Source: Flavobacteriales bacterium (GTDB lineage Bacteria; Bacteroidota; Bacteroidia; Flavobacteriales_D; Sanyastnellaceae). From it: a stretch of 15,580 nt of DNA. The stretch's first letter is position 1. The number at the start of each line of letters is the position of its first letter. Made by a program: the position numbers and the translations under genes. Of this stretch, positions 1 through 8,009 are shown piece after piece. The DNA lies in assembly GCA_015660615.1 (NCBI GenBank), contig DQKQ01000273.1:1-15580 (forward strand). Reading direction: 5' to 3'. A model generated the notes under the pieces. That model was not told the DNA's origin, searched no databases, and was given only the letters and a program-made list of their open reading frames with translations.

Positions 1-686
1 ATCGGGTTAGGAGCAGAACCTCCGTAAAGACCGCTATGTAAATCACGGTTAGGTCCAGTAACCTCAACCTCTACATATGATAATCCACGTAGACCTACCG
101 TAATAGACGGTGTGTCGTTAGCGAATATTCCTGTATCGCTAACAAGGACAACGTCTGCCGATAGCTTTTCTTTATTTGATTCGATAAAGTCGTCAAGATG
201 AGAGCTTCCAACTTCCTCCTCACCTTCAATAATGAACTTAATGTTGCACGGTACATCTCCCTTAGATACCATAGCCTCAAGGGCTTTGACGTGCATAAAC
301 ATTTGGCCTTTATCGTCACAAGATCCTCTGGCAAAAATCGCCCCCTCAGGATGCTTATCTGTAACTTTAATTATAGGCTCGAAAGCTGGATTATCCCAAA
401 GGTCGATAGGGTCAGGTGGTTGTACGTCATAGTGACCATAAACAAGCACTGTTGGAGCATCAACACTTGTATGATATTCTCCGAAAACTATCGGATGACC
501 CGGTGTTTTAATAACCTCCACGTTACTTGCTCCAGCTCTTTTTAATGACTCTGCAACAGCTTCTGCACATCTCCTTACATCACCAGCAAAAGCAGGGTCT
601 GCAGATACTGATGGGATTCTTAAAATATCGAATAATTCGTCAAGCATACGTTGACGATTTTCTGTTATAAAACCTTTAATGTCCAT
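1..686 (-). CDS. M20 family dipeptidase (N-terminal part, cut by window edge)
   Basis: The reverse strand reads as the first 228 residues of a zinc metallopeptidase of the M20 carnosinase/cytosolic dipeptidase-like group. These enzymes hydrolyse dipeptides or N-acylated amino acids in the cytoplasm. Visible landmarks are the metal-binding GHYDVQPPDP segment, the RGSCDDKGQ segment (second metal ligand Asp), EGEEEVGSS (catalytic and metal Glu pair), and near the edge the GPNRDLHSGLYGG loop, whose His is usual in this family. The family is about 450-460 residues long, so roughly half is missing beyond position 1. I take the start at 686 (MDIKGFITEN), which gives the usual helical N-terminus. No Shine-Dalgarno sequence is present and a TACATTTG box ends only three bases upstream. 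The gene is divergent from proline dehydrogenase, which fits shared use of peptides and amino acids, but co-regulation is inference. Confidence 0.93.
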   Translation of the reverse strand, partial: MDIKGFITENRQRMLDELFDILRIPSVSADPAFAGDVRRCAEAVAESLKRAGASNVEVIKTPGHPIVFGEYHTSVDAPTVLVYGHYDVQPPDPIDLWDNPAFEPIIKVTDKHPEGAIFARGSCDDKGQMFMHVKALEAMVSKGDVPCNIKFIIEGEEEVGSSHLDDFIESNKEKLSADVVLVSDTGIFANDTPSITVGLRGLSYVEVEVTGPNRDLHSGLYGGSAPNP

Positions 687-689
687 GCT

Positions 690-697
690 CAAATGTA
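690..697 (-). promoter_or_regulatory. -7 box (TACATTTG) for the dipeptidase gene
   Basis: On the minus strand this is an exact match to TAnnTTTG, the known Bacteroidota sigma-A -7 element. It ends three bases before the ATG at 686, which would place transcription start at or next to the start codon. I see no TTG -33 element at the usual 17-23 base spacing, so the call rests on the -7 box alone. Confidence 0.45.
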
Positions 698-714
698 CAA
701 AGGGAGTACTCAGC

Positions 715-722
715 TATCTTTG
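715..722 (+). promoter_or_regulatory. -7 box (TATCTTTG) for proline dehydrogenase
   Basis: An exact TAnnTTTG match on the plus strand lies 28 bases before the ATG at 751. Transcription would begin near 726-728, downstream of the ATG at 679. That argues against the longer reading frame starting at 679. No good -33 TTG is visible. Confidence 0.45.
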
Positions 723-750
723 TAACGATTGGAAAAAGATTCTCAAAAAA

Positions 751-1923
751 ATGAGCGAAAATTCACTGCCTGATTTTAACAATACCGAGTTGGCATTTCG
801 TCACTTATCAGACAAAGATCTTTGTCGTGGTAAAATGCTTTTTCAATTATTAAGTCGCCCATGGTTAGTAACATTGGGAAGTGTCTTAGCTCGTATTGCA
901 CTTTTCGTTAAATTCCCTATAGGTTGGGCCGTAAGGCCTACAGTTTATGCTCAATTTTGTGGAGGTGAAGATATTTCCGATTCTGAAAAAACTATAGAAC
1001 TTCTTTATAGAAGTGGCGTACGTACTATTTTAGATTATAGCGCAGAAGGTGTAGACACAGAAAAAGAACTAGATATTACATGTTCTGAAATTTTAAAAAC
1101 GGTAACTGCAGCTTCTAACGATCCTCGCCACGCTTTTGCTGTGTTTAAACCCAGTGGGCTTTCTCACAATGACCTTCTCGAGAAAGATCCTTCAAAGTTT
1201 ACCTCTATAGAAAAAGAGGCCTGGGAAAGAGTGGTTCGAAGAGTACGTTCAATTTGTGCTACCACCGCTGACGCAGGGGGAAGAGTGCTAATCGATGCTG
1301 AGGAAACGTGGCTTCAGGATGCAATTGATAAATTAGCAGAAGACATGATGTCTGACTTTAATCGGAAAAGAGCGGTTGTCTTTACCACAGCTCAACTCTA
1401 CCGTCACGACCGCCTTGACTTCATAAAAAATCTCACTTCTCGCGCTGAAGAAGCTGACTTTATCGCAGGTATTAAACTCGTAAGAGGCGCGTATATGGAA
1501 AAAGAGCGTGAACGTGCTGAGAAAAATTCATATCCTTCACCTATCCAATCTAATAAAGCAGCAACAGACTCTGATTTCAATTTAGCTGTAGAATTTTGCC
1601 TAGACAATCTCGATAGGGTAAACCTATTTTGTGGGACACACAATGAGGAAAGTAACATAAAGCTATGTGAGATGATGAAAGAGCGAGGGCTTTCTTCAGA
1701 CGATAACCGCATCACTTTCTCTCAGCTTCTGGGCATGAGTGATCCCATTACTTTCAACCTTGCCTCACAAGGTTATAATGTTGCGAAATACGTCCCCTAC
1801 GGCCCCATACGTGAAGCGATGCCTTATCTGATTCGTCGTGCAAAGGAGAATACTTCCGTAGCAGGACAAACCTCCCGCGAGCTAGCTCTTATCCGCACCG
1901 AAATCGATAGGCGTAATAGGTAA
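751..1923 (+). CDS. Proline dehydrogenase (monofunctional PRODH)
   Basis: This flavoenzyme oxidises L-proline to pyrroline-5-carboxylate, the first step of proline catabolism to glutamate, passing electrons to the respiratory quinone pool. The 390-residue product has the FAD-binding barrel signatures of the family: LVRGAY (about 243-248) followed by a charged helix and NKAATDSDFN, GTHNEES (about 296-301), QLLGMSD (325-331), KYVPYGP (346-352), and the C-terminal YLIRRAKEN (359-367) whose paired arginines contact the proline carboxylate in known structures. There is no P5C dehydrogenase domain, so it is not a PutA fusion; the monofunctional form is usual in Bacteroidota. An in-frame ATG at 679 would add 24 residues but overlaps the divergent dipeptidase start and lies before the likely promoter box, so I chose 751. 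A membrane-protein gene follows after nine bases, suggesting an operon. Confidence 0.95.
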   Translation: MSENSLPDFNNTELAFRHLSDKDLCRGKMLFQLLSRPWLVTLGSVLARIALFVKFPIGWAVRPTVYAQFCGGEDISDSEKTIELLYRSGVRTILDYSAEGVDTEKELDITCSEILKTVTAASNDPRHAFAVFKPSGLSHNDLLEKDPSKFTSIEKEAWERVVRRVRSICATTADAGGRVLIDAEETWLQDAIDKLAEDMMSDFNRKRAVVFTTAQLYRHDRLDFIKNLTSRAEEADFIAGIKLVRGAYMEKERERAEKNSYPSPIQSNKAATDSDFNLAVEFCLDNLDRVNLFCGTHNEESNIKLCEMMKERGLSSDDNRITFSQLLGMSDPITFNLASQGYNVAKYVPYGPIREAMPYLIRRAKENTSVAGQTSRELALIRTEIDRRNR

Positions 1924-1932
1924 AATTCACAA

Positions 1933-2340
1933 ATGGCGGCAATAACACTCATACTCGGTTTTATATTTATCGGAATCACCATGGAAGTCGTTGCGACTTC
2001 TATTATGGACTTCATTAAGTACCGAGACCCTCGACTTAAAGGAGAGACGTATTTGTGGATGCTCCCGGTATACGCAGCCGTTCCATATATTTATATGTTC
2101 GTAACAAGTACTTTTATAGATTCCGGGTGGATTGTTAAGGGATTCATATACATGATTGCTTTCTTCCTTTTAGAACTCTTGGCCGGTTTAATTATAAAAG
2201 CACTCGTGGGAGTTTCACCTTGGAATTACAAGGACTATAGATTTCACTTTAAAGAGGTAATCTGTTTAGAATATGCCCCTGTTTGGTTTATCTATGGAAT
2301 AGTCGGTGAAAGGTATTATGAATTTCTAATCTCTATTTAA
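1933..2340 (+). CDS. Small four-helix membrane protein, CmpB/type IV ABC-transporter-like family
   Basis: A 135-residue integral membrane protein with hydrophobic segments at about 3-25, 41-61, 68-92 and 108-128. The last two helices and the loop between them (ELLAGLIIKA, then SPWNYKDYRF, then ICLEYAPVW) resemble the family Pfam calls putative ABC-transporter type IV (CmpB), whose members carry an E-rich helix, a conserved WxY loop and a final helix. No transport function has been shown for this family to my knowledge, so the name should be read as a family label. It starts nine bases after the proline dehydrogenase stop and is probably co-transcribed with it. It is convergent with the FecA-like receptor, only 23 bases away, with no obvious hairpin between them. 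The family assignment comes from recognised motifs, not a search. Confidence 0.7.
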   Translation: MAAITLILGFIFIGITMEVVATSIMDFIKYRDPRLKGETYLWMLPVYAAVPYIYMFVTSTFIDSGWIVKGFIYMIAFFLLELLAGLIIKALVGVSPWNYKDYRFHFKEVICLEYAPVWFIYGIVGERYYEFLISI

Positions 2341-2363
2341 TTCTTATAAAAAGGTGAGTAGGA

Positions 2364-4619
2364 TTATAAATTTACCGACACTCCAATCCTTAACGCTCTA
2401 GGCATATTAGGCCTCAGTCCATATGGACGTCTAGAAACAGCATATGTTCTATCCAAGAGGTTCGTTACACCTAAGTTTACATTAAGGTGGTTAGAAACTT
2501 CGTACCTAATACCAGAGTCAAAGATTAATGATTCGTTAGTTGATTCTGACAAAAGCATTACGCCTTGACCAGCGATAGTTCTCATTGCTGAAGTGTAGCG
2601 TCCGCTAATGTCAATTGCAAATTTCTCGTGCTCGAAAGATGTAACCAATGAGAGTTGGTGTGGAGCGAGGTAGGGAAGAGCATCACCTACTTCTACATCT
2701 CCCCAAGCTCCGAAATCACTAGCGAATGCATTCGTAAATGTTGCATCAGTATAGGTGTAGGCGACACGTACAGGCATAGAGATATGATCGAAAGGTCCAT
2801 CGGTGAAAGGGTCCACCGCCAATTCGAATTCTAAACCGTTTGCCATTGCAGACCCTCCGTTAAACAAATCTCCAGATCCTGTTCCCCCTGATGCATTTAA
2901 ATCGGCTCCAAGAAGATTAGAGTAGTTGTTGGAGAAAATTACCAACTGAGCTGATACAGAACGGTGAGAAAATCTGAGGCCTAACTCTGAATTAATAGAA
3001 AGTTCCGGTTTTGTCTCTGGATTAGATCCGGGAGGAATAAAACCTCTGTGGACACCGGTAAAAACGTCGAGCGATCTTGAGACTTGGTAATTAAGGCCAA
3101 CACCTGGAAGGAGTACAGAAACGTTGTTTATACGGTAGTTACCTTCTGCTAGGCGTTCTAGATCAGACGAACCGTAGTCGTAGTACTCGAAGGATATGTT
3201 TTCGTGGCGTAAACCTGGAGTAAGAGTGAAGTCCCCGAAATGTAAGGTAGCTCTAAGATATTTCGCGAGCGCGGTAGCAGATTCAACTCTGTTTCCTGCT
3301 GTTCCATGAATGCCAGGGGTAACGAGCTCCATAGTTCCGTTATCCATAGAATAGCGGTCACGCCATTGGAAACGATCAACTAAATCGCGATGAAAGCGAG
3401 AACCTAATATAATTCTGTTTTTAACTTCAGCTTTCCCGAAAGTATATATCAGACGCGATTGAACTCCTTGAGCGAAGTAATGTCTATTATTTGCTTTAAC
3501 ATCGAGACCTGCTGAACCTATAGTAGATGACCCTGTGAGATATGAATAACCTTCTGAGAAATCATCTGGTGAATTTAGAATTTCTCCAAGGTCAATTGTC
3601 GTTCCCGTTGAATCAACAGCTCTATCAAGTTTGTACCAATTTCTGTGAAATGTAGTTCTGTAGATATCGGTTTTGAGCTCAAGGCTTTTTGATGGAGCAA
3701 TAGTGTGGGTGAGAACTGTTTGGGTTTGGGTGGTGTTAATCACATCCTGGGCGCTAGCCGCATAACGGCGGATGGGCGAGATAGCGAAATCTTCTTCTGA
3801 AAGACCCAAGTATGTTTCGTGAGACATTTCGTTTACGTCAGCTAACTTTAACTGCAGAGATTGTTTTACTGAAGCTGAAACTGGCGATGACCATTTCAAC
3901 TTTGCCAAGCGGTCTGATTTGGTAAATCCCGTAGGGTCTTCGTTATCAAGAATCTTAAAACCATCTGACCCAATTGATAAAAATTCGATGAGATAACCGA
4001 AAGTTCCTTTGTCAGAAACTATAGAACTTCCTACATACGCATGTATGTAACGGTTATTGAACGATCCGTTAGACATTGAAAATGAAGATTTTTCTGCATC
4101 AGGAATTTGTGTGGAGATGAGGTTTATTGCGCCAGATGCAGTTTGTGGACCGAAGGCTATTTGGCTTGAACCTTTAAGAATTTCAACTGAAGACATTCGG
4201 GCGATAGAAGGGAAATAGTAAGCAGAAGAAGCCGTGTATGGAGCAGGTGCAATAAGGATTCCATCTTCCATAATAGTTATTCGAGAAGAGCGCTCAGTTC
4301 CAGAACCGCGAAGACCGATGTTAGGTCTGAGACCAAAACCATCCTCCTCAGTAATATTCACTCCAGATACAGTTCTTAAAGTGCGAAGAGGATCGGTATA
4401 TGAAAAACGTTTAAGTTCTTTTGATGTGATTAAATGCAGTGAACCCGGCACTTCGTCAAGACCTGAAGCGCCAGAAGCAAGACCTACAGCAGATACTGTA
4501 GCCTCGGGGATTCCATGCCACATTGAGACCATTTGAAAGGTGGTGTCTTGAGCTAAAACTGAGAGACCGGTTAAGCAAAATAATGCCGCAGAAATAAATC
4601 CAATGCGAAGTTTTTTCAT
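2364..4619 (-). CDS. FecA-like TonB-dependent outer-membrane receptor
   Basis: A 751-residue TonB-dependent transporter. It has a signal peptide (KKLR, hydrophobic core, cleavage after VLAQ at about residue 24), a plug domain (about 55-170) and a 22-strand-type barrel ending in RALRIGVSVNL with no Phe at the terminus. The plug is distinctive: LRPNIGLRGSGTERSSR followed by IMEDGILIAPAPY and a YYFPSIARM segment, the pattern of the ferric-citrate (FecA)-type receptors, so the ligand is probably an iron chelate or small siderophore. That is family-based inference. There is no carboxypeptidase-like N-terminal domain and no FecA-type signalling domain, so it should not talk directly to an anti-sigma factor. 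The ATG at 4619 has no Shine-Dalgarno; a promoter-like box ends four bases upstream, and a long inverted repeat lies further upstream, so it is probably transcribed separately from the lipoprotein gene before it. Confidence 0.92.
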   Translation of the reverse strand: MKKLRIGFISAALFCLTGLSVLAQDTTFQMVSMWHGIPEATVSAVGLASGASGLDEVPGSLHLITSKELKRFSYTDPLRTLRTVSGVNITEEDGFGLRPNIGLRGSGTERSSRITIMEDGILIAPAPYTASSAYYFPSIARMSSVEILKGSSQIAFGPQTASGAINLISTQIPDAEKSSFSMSNGSFNNRYIHAYVGSSIVSDKGTFGYLIEFLSIGSDGFKILDNEDPTGFTKSDRLAKLKWSSPVSASVKQSLQLKLADVNEMSHETYLGLSEEDFAISPIRRYAASAQDVINTTQTQTVLTHTIAPSKSLELKTDIYRTTFHRNWYKLDRAVDSTGTTIDLGEILNSPDDFSEGYSYLTGSSTIGSAGLDVKANNRHYFAQGVQSRLIYTFGKAEVKNRIILGSRFHRDLVDRFQWRDRYSMDNGTMELVTPGIHGTAGNRVESATALAKYLRATLHFGDFTLTPGLRHENISFEYYDYGSSDLERLAEGNYRINNVSVLLPGVGLNYQVSRSLDVFTGVHRGFIPPGSNPETKPELSINSELGLRFSHRSVSAQLVIFSNNYSNLLGADLNASGGTGSGDLFNGGSAMANGLEFELAVDPFTDGPFDHISMPVRVAYTYTDATFTNAFASDFGAWGDVEVGDALPYLAPHQLSLVTSFEHEKFAIDISGRYTSAMRTIAGQGVMLLSESTNESLIFDSGIRYEVSNHLNVNLGVTNLLDRTYAVSRRPYGLRPNMPRALRIGVSVNL

Positions 4620-4623
4620 AGCG

Positions 4624-4655
4624 CAAATATTCCATCTTTAAAGCTACTATCACAA
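4624..4655 (-). promoter_or_regulatory. Candidate promoter of the FecA-like receptor
   Basis: Minus strand: TTG (4655-4653), a 21-base spacer, then AATATTTG (4631-4624), one mismatch from TAnnTTTG. The box ends four bases before the ATG at 4619, so the transcript would have essentially no leader. The -33 TTG lies in the edge of the inverted repeat 4654-4673. An alternative -7 box, TACATTTT (4699-4692), would instead start transcription inside the 4670-4690 palindrome. Confidence 0.4.
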
Positions 4656-4673
4656 TACCATAAACATGGTATT
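4654..4673. promoter_or_regulatory. Inverted repeat AATACCAT-AAAC-ATGGTATT
   Basis: Perfect 8-base arms with a four-base centre, overlapping by four bases with the palindrome at 4670-4690 and touching the candidate -33 element. No T-run follows on the minus strand, so it is not an intrinsic terminator of the upstream lipoprotein gene. It may be a second operator half or a distinct protein-binding site. Confidence 0.4.
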
Positions 4674-4690
4674 TAGACTGAGTCTAAATA
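4670..4690. promoter_or_regulatory. 21-bp perfect palindrome, likely metal-regulator operator
   Basis: Ten-base arms TATTTAGACT and AGTCTAAATA flank a single central G, with every position matching. It sits in the 83-base gap upstream of the FecA-like iron receptor. AT-rich 19-21 bp palindromes with this layout are typical of Fur- and DtxR/MntR-family operators, so iron- or manganese-responsive repression is the natural reading. Which regulator binds is inference. On the minus strand it is preceded, not followed, by the T-run, so it is a poor terminator. Confidence 0.6.
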
Positions 4691-4702
4691 AAAAATGTAT
4701 TG

Positions 4703-5635
4703 CTAATTTATCTCTACCATCGTCTGACTTGATAGTCCGAAACAACCAAATCCACTACTTACGTTAGAATAAATAAGTGAAGGTTCGGCAAAGAGATCAA
4801 AACCTCCTGACAAATAGTCTCCAGTACTTTCATAGAATTTAGCGAGCTCGGGACTTAGAGCTTGAACACGCAGTCTTAGAGCCACCGGTGACCACTCCTT
4901 GTCATAATCAAATGACTTTGAAAAGAATGTTATGTCTGCCAACCCATCTGTCCAACCAGTAGCGTTTTTATCCGAAACAATCAATCCTCCAGTAATGAAT
5001 TCTTCTGTAATCCTTTGATCATTTTGAGACCTAAGCCAAACTTGATCCCATCCCAAAGTATCTAATGTAAAAGCATCAATGTAAAGCGCATCAACATTAA
5101 TTAAATATGAATCGTCTAAATCAGAATGATTTACTAAATCAAGCGTATAGATGTCTTGTATAACATCCCCATTCCAAGGTGAATGCATTGTGTCCCCTCT
5201 ATACTCATACGTCAATGCTACTTCCGGAATTGGTGGCATCGTGTTCGTAGCTGTCACTGGATCGAAACCTGGTGCATCAACGTTTAAAGTCATCATACCG
5301 TCGAAATGTCCAAAAGTATCGTCTAGGTTAAGTTTGTAAGCTAAATCTACAAATTCTTCCTCTCCAAGAGTATACACAATAGCATCTTCTCCCAGACTAA
5401 GAGAAATGACAGCCCCTGCCACAGGCTGAGGTCCCGCGGCATCTAAAACAGAAGCAGTACTTGTTACTTGTGCCACTATTTGGCTGTCGATATCCCCAGA
5501 TATTAGTGTAACGGCAAGACGAGGAGAGTGCTCTGGGAATTCTACCTCGTGAACGACTCCATCGGCGAATCGATCACAGCTGACAAAACTTATGGTAGCT
5601 ATTAAAGCTATTGAAAGTGTGAAAATATTTTTCAT
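4703..5635 (-). CDS. DUF4249 family outer-membrane lipoprotein
   Basis: A 310-residue lipoprotein. A short N-terminal signal peptide ends in a lipobox (ISFVSC, Cys20), followed by DRFADG, whose acidic residues fit surface or outer-membrane sorting in Bacteroidota. The start of the mature protein, with EFPEHSPRLAVT and then a beta-rich region with QPVAGAVISLS, matches the DUF4249 family, where a V/D-x-P-E-H-x-P-x-L motif is characteristic. DUF4249 genes are habitually found directly downstream of TonB-dependent receptors with a carboxypeptidase-like domain, as here with a 23-base gap, so the two are probably co-transcribed and their products probably form a receptor-lipoprotein complex. The substrate is unknown and I see no catalytic motif. 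Confidence 0.85.
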   Translation of the reverse strand: MKNIFTLSIALIATISFVSCDRFADGVVHEVEFPEHSPRLAVTLISGDIDSQIVAQVTSTASVLDAAGPQPVAGAVISLSLGEDAIVYTLGEEEFVDLAYKLNLDDTFGHFDGMMTLNVDAPGFDPVTATNTMPPIPEVALTYEYRGDTMHSPWNGDVIQDIYTLDLVNHSDLDDSYLINVDALYIDAFTLDTLGWDQVWLRSQNDQRITEEFITGGLIVSDKNATGWTDGLADITFFSKSFDYDKEWSPVALRLRVQALSPELAKFYESTGDYLSGGFDLFAEPSLIYSNVSSGFGCFGLSSQTMVEIN

Positions 5636-5658
5636 TTTGATAGTTGTTTATCTAGCAA

Positions 5659-8004
5659 TTAAAATGAGAAGCGCCATGCTATAGATGGAATAATCGGGAA
5701 AATCCCGTACTCTCTAATAACGGGGTTGCCGTTGTCATCTTCATCAGTTTGGGCGAAGAATGGGTTTAGATTGTTGTACGCGTTATACACACTGAATATT
5801 AGATGTCTAGTACCGTTTTCTCCAATTTTAGTTCGGGTTAACGAAAGGTCCAGCCTGTGATAGGGACTCATTCGAAAAGCGTTCTTCTCAGATGGGACCT
5901 CAGCCGAGAATGTGTATATCCCCTCTCCTGTACCATCTGGGATGTAGGTTGAGAAGGAGGATTCACTTAATGTAAGGGCTCTTCCTGTACCGTATAGCCA
6001 AACAGCAGAACCAGTCCACTTTTCAGTAAAATCATGGGTTACAACGAAACTCACATCATGACGTCTGTCATAGGTATAAGGATACCAGTTTCCACTGTTG
6101 ATGTCATCGAATTGGCGGTTAGACCAAGAAAGTGTGTAGCCTATCCATCCCGTTGTGCGGCCGTACTTTTTTTGGACTAAAAGCTCTGTACCGTATGCGT
6201 TACCTATACCTTGCGTCACTTGATCCTCCCAGTCAGTGTCAAGACTAAATAGGAAACTAGCTCCCTCTTTGTAACTCAGCAATCCTTCCATACCCTTGTA
6301 ATATCCCTCAAGCGTCACCTCGATATCACCGAAAGTTTTTGCCACTCCCATCGCCACCTGCCAACTTTGTTGAGGGATTATACGAGCAGTAGAAGGAACC
6401 CAAAGATCTGTGGGAAGACCCAGTCCTTCATTCGTTAGTAGGTTCACATATTGTGACATCATTGCGAATGAAGTCTTAAGAGCGTAACCTCCAGGAAGGC
6501 GATAGTTGAGGGCGGCTCTCGGCTGAATGGAGTTATAAGAGGTGTCTTGTACCATCAGAATAGAAGCGTGAATTCCCAAGTTGAACTTTAAACGATCGCT
6601 CAACTCAAACTCATCCTCAATATATAAAAACGCCTCATCCGATTTGATATCTGCTGGGCCTAAAAGAGTATCTAAAGCTGGGGTATCTCCGAAATTAAGT
6701 TCAAGAGATGTAGCTCCTGGGCTGAAAGTGTGATTCGTCCAGTTAGCCCCAAACTTTATATAATGCCTAGCATTGGGAGCGAAGTCAAAATCTATTCGAC
6801 CTGAAAAATCTTCAATTCCAGAGTTGTAAAGCGCAGCCATACTAAGAGTATCCTCTGAATGTTCAGTAATTTCAATCCCTGTGTTGAAATTATAAAGCGA
6901 ACGAGTAAGGGTGGTGTTGGAGAAAAGTCTGGGACCCCATTCGTGATTCCATCTTAAAGCTTGAATCTCATTTTTCCAATCTAACCCTAAGTCTAGAGTT
7001 GAACTGTAGATACCATAATTTTCAGATGAAGCAATACCGAAATCATCTTCCCCTTTGAACGCACTTATATAGAGGCGGTCTTTAGAACCTATCCGCCAGT
7101 TGAGTTTTCCGTTCAGATCGTAAAAATAATATCTCGGGTCAGTAGTGACATCTGGATTGTTGCTATTCGCTTGGGAAATAAGTGGTTTAATTAAGAGGTC
7201 TAGGTAAGTTCTTCTGGCACTAAGCATAAATGACGCCTTGTCTTCTACTATGGGTCCTTCAACGGTAAGCTTAGAAGCAATAATGGAAACTGTGCCATCG
7301 GCGTGATATTCCTTCATGTGTCCGTCCTTCATGTGTATCTCGAGAATAGAGCTAAGACGGCCGCCGAAACGTGCTGGAAACCCTCCTTTAGTGATGCTCA
7401 TCTTCTTTACTGCATCGGCATTGAATACTGAGAAGAATCCGAAAAGGTGGTTTACACTGTAAAGAGGGACGCCATCTAGGAGCATGAGGTTTTGGTCTGG
7501 TGAGCCGCCGCGTACGTATAAACCGCTCGTCCCCTCTCCTCCTGATTGTACTCCTGGCAAGAGTTGAAGAACCTTGAGTAGATCTACCTCTCCGCCGATG
7601 GCCGGAAGTCTTTTTACTTGGTCAATAGGTATCTCCATTTTCGACATCTGAACCTGCTCCTCGATTTTATTAAGCGACTCAGCTGATACAACAGCTTCTT
7701 TAAGTTTCGTCCCTGCAATTAGGTTGATATCCATCTTTGTATTCATGCTCAGATCTATCTCGAATCGCTGTGGCGTATATCCTATATAAGTTACAATAAT
7801 ATTGTGTTTCCCCTCAGGCAGAGTAAATGAATAGAATCCGTAAATATTAGCAGCAACTCCCTGCTTCGTGTCTTCGCACCAAACAGTCGCCCCTAGAAGC
7901 TGCTCTCCGCTAACAGCATCTTGAACGTGACCCGAAAGAGTTTGGGCAAAAGAGTTTGCCGAAAACAACAATTGGAAGGTAAGAAATAAAAATATCAAGC
8001 GCAT
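5659..8004 (-). CDS. TonB-dependent receptor with carboxypeptidase-regulatory-like domain
   Basis: An outer-membrane TonB-dependent transporter of 781 residues from the start I prefer (8004, MRLIFLFLTF, followed by a signal peptide cleaved after SFAQ). After cleavage comes a CarboxypepD_reg-like beta-sandwich (TLSGHVQDAVSGEQLLGATV to about residue 95). Next is a plug with LPGVQSGGEGTSGLYVRGG, SPDQNLMLLDGVPLY and FPARFGGRLSSILEI, then an SxKLTVEGPI and SARRTYLDLLI stretch characteristic of the receptors paired with DUF4249 lipoproteins, and a barrel ending in SIAWRFSF, with the terminal Phe that the assembly machinery recognises. ATGs at 8010 and 8034 are in frame; the latter would overlap the divergent GTG-start gene by 13 bases, so it is less likely. 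It has no SusD partner, so it is not a classical glycan locus. The substrate cannot be read from sequence. Confidence 0.9.
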   Translation of the reverse strand: MRLIFLFLTFQLLFSANSFAQTLSGHVQDAVSGEQLLGATVWCEDTKQGVAANIYGFYSFTLPEGKHNIIVTYIGYTPQRFEIDLSMNTKMDINLIAGTKLKEAVVSAESLNKIEEQVQMSKMEIPIDQVKRLPAIGGEVDLLKVLQLLPGVQSGGEGTSGLYVRGGSPDQNLMLLDGVPLYSVNHLFGFFSVFNADAVKKMSITKGGFPARFGGRLSSILEIHMKDGHMKEYHADGTVSIIASKLTVEGPIVEDKASFMLSARRTYLDLLIKPLISQANSNNPDVTTDPRYYFYDLNGKLNWRIGSKDRLYISAFKGEDDFGIASSENYGIYSSTLDLGLDWKNEIQALRWNHEWGPRLFSNTTLTRSLYNFNTGIEITEHSEDTLSMAALYNSGIEDFSGRIDFDFAPNARHYIKFGANWTNHTFSPGATSLELNFGDTPALDTLLGPADIKSDEAFLYIEDEFELSDRLKFNLGIHASILMVQDTSYNSIQPRAALNYRLPGGYALKTSFAMMSQYVNLLTNEGLGLPTDLWVPSTARIIPQQSWQVAMGVAKTFGDIEVTLEGYYKGMEGLLSYKEGASFLFSLDTDWEDQVTQGIGNAYGTELLVQKKYGRTTGWIGYTLSWSNRQFDDINSGNWYPYTYDRRHDVSFVVTHDFTEKWTGSAVWLYGTGRALTLSESSFSTYIPDGTGEGIYTFSAEVPSEKNAFRMSPYHRLDLSLTRTKIGENGTRHLIFSVYNAYNNLNPFFAQTDEDDNGNPVIREYGIFPIIPSIAWRFSF

Positions 8005-8009
8005 GTACA

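Noticed and set aside
198..545. 115-residue open frame antisense to the dipeptidase
   Set aside because: The opposite strand carries an unmistakable M20 peptidase; the frame is a shadow.
679..750. N-terminal 24-residue extension of proline dehydrogenase
   Set aside because: It overlaps the divergent gene start and lies before the best -7 box; the sequence does not resemble PRODH N-termini.
4654..4690. Inverted repeats as an intrinsic terminator of the DUF4249 lipoprotein gene
   Set aside because: On the transcribed minus strand the T-rich run comes before the repeats, not after them, and the stems are AT-rich.
5151..5339. Open frame opposite the lipoprotein gene
   Set aside because: No signal, domain or codon pattern; it is antisense to a well-supported gene. 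The same applies to the other frames nested in the receptors, dehydrogenase, permease and flavoprotein.
7310..7336. Short near-repeat (cttcatgtg twice) in the receptor gene
   Set aside because: It encodes a small HMKDGHMKE duplication in a normally conserved family segment; too short to be a functional repeat.
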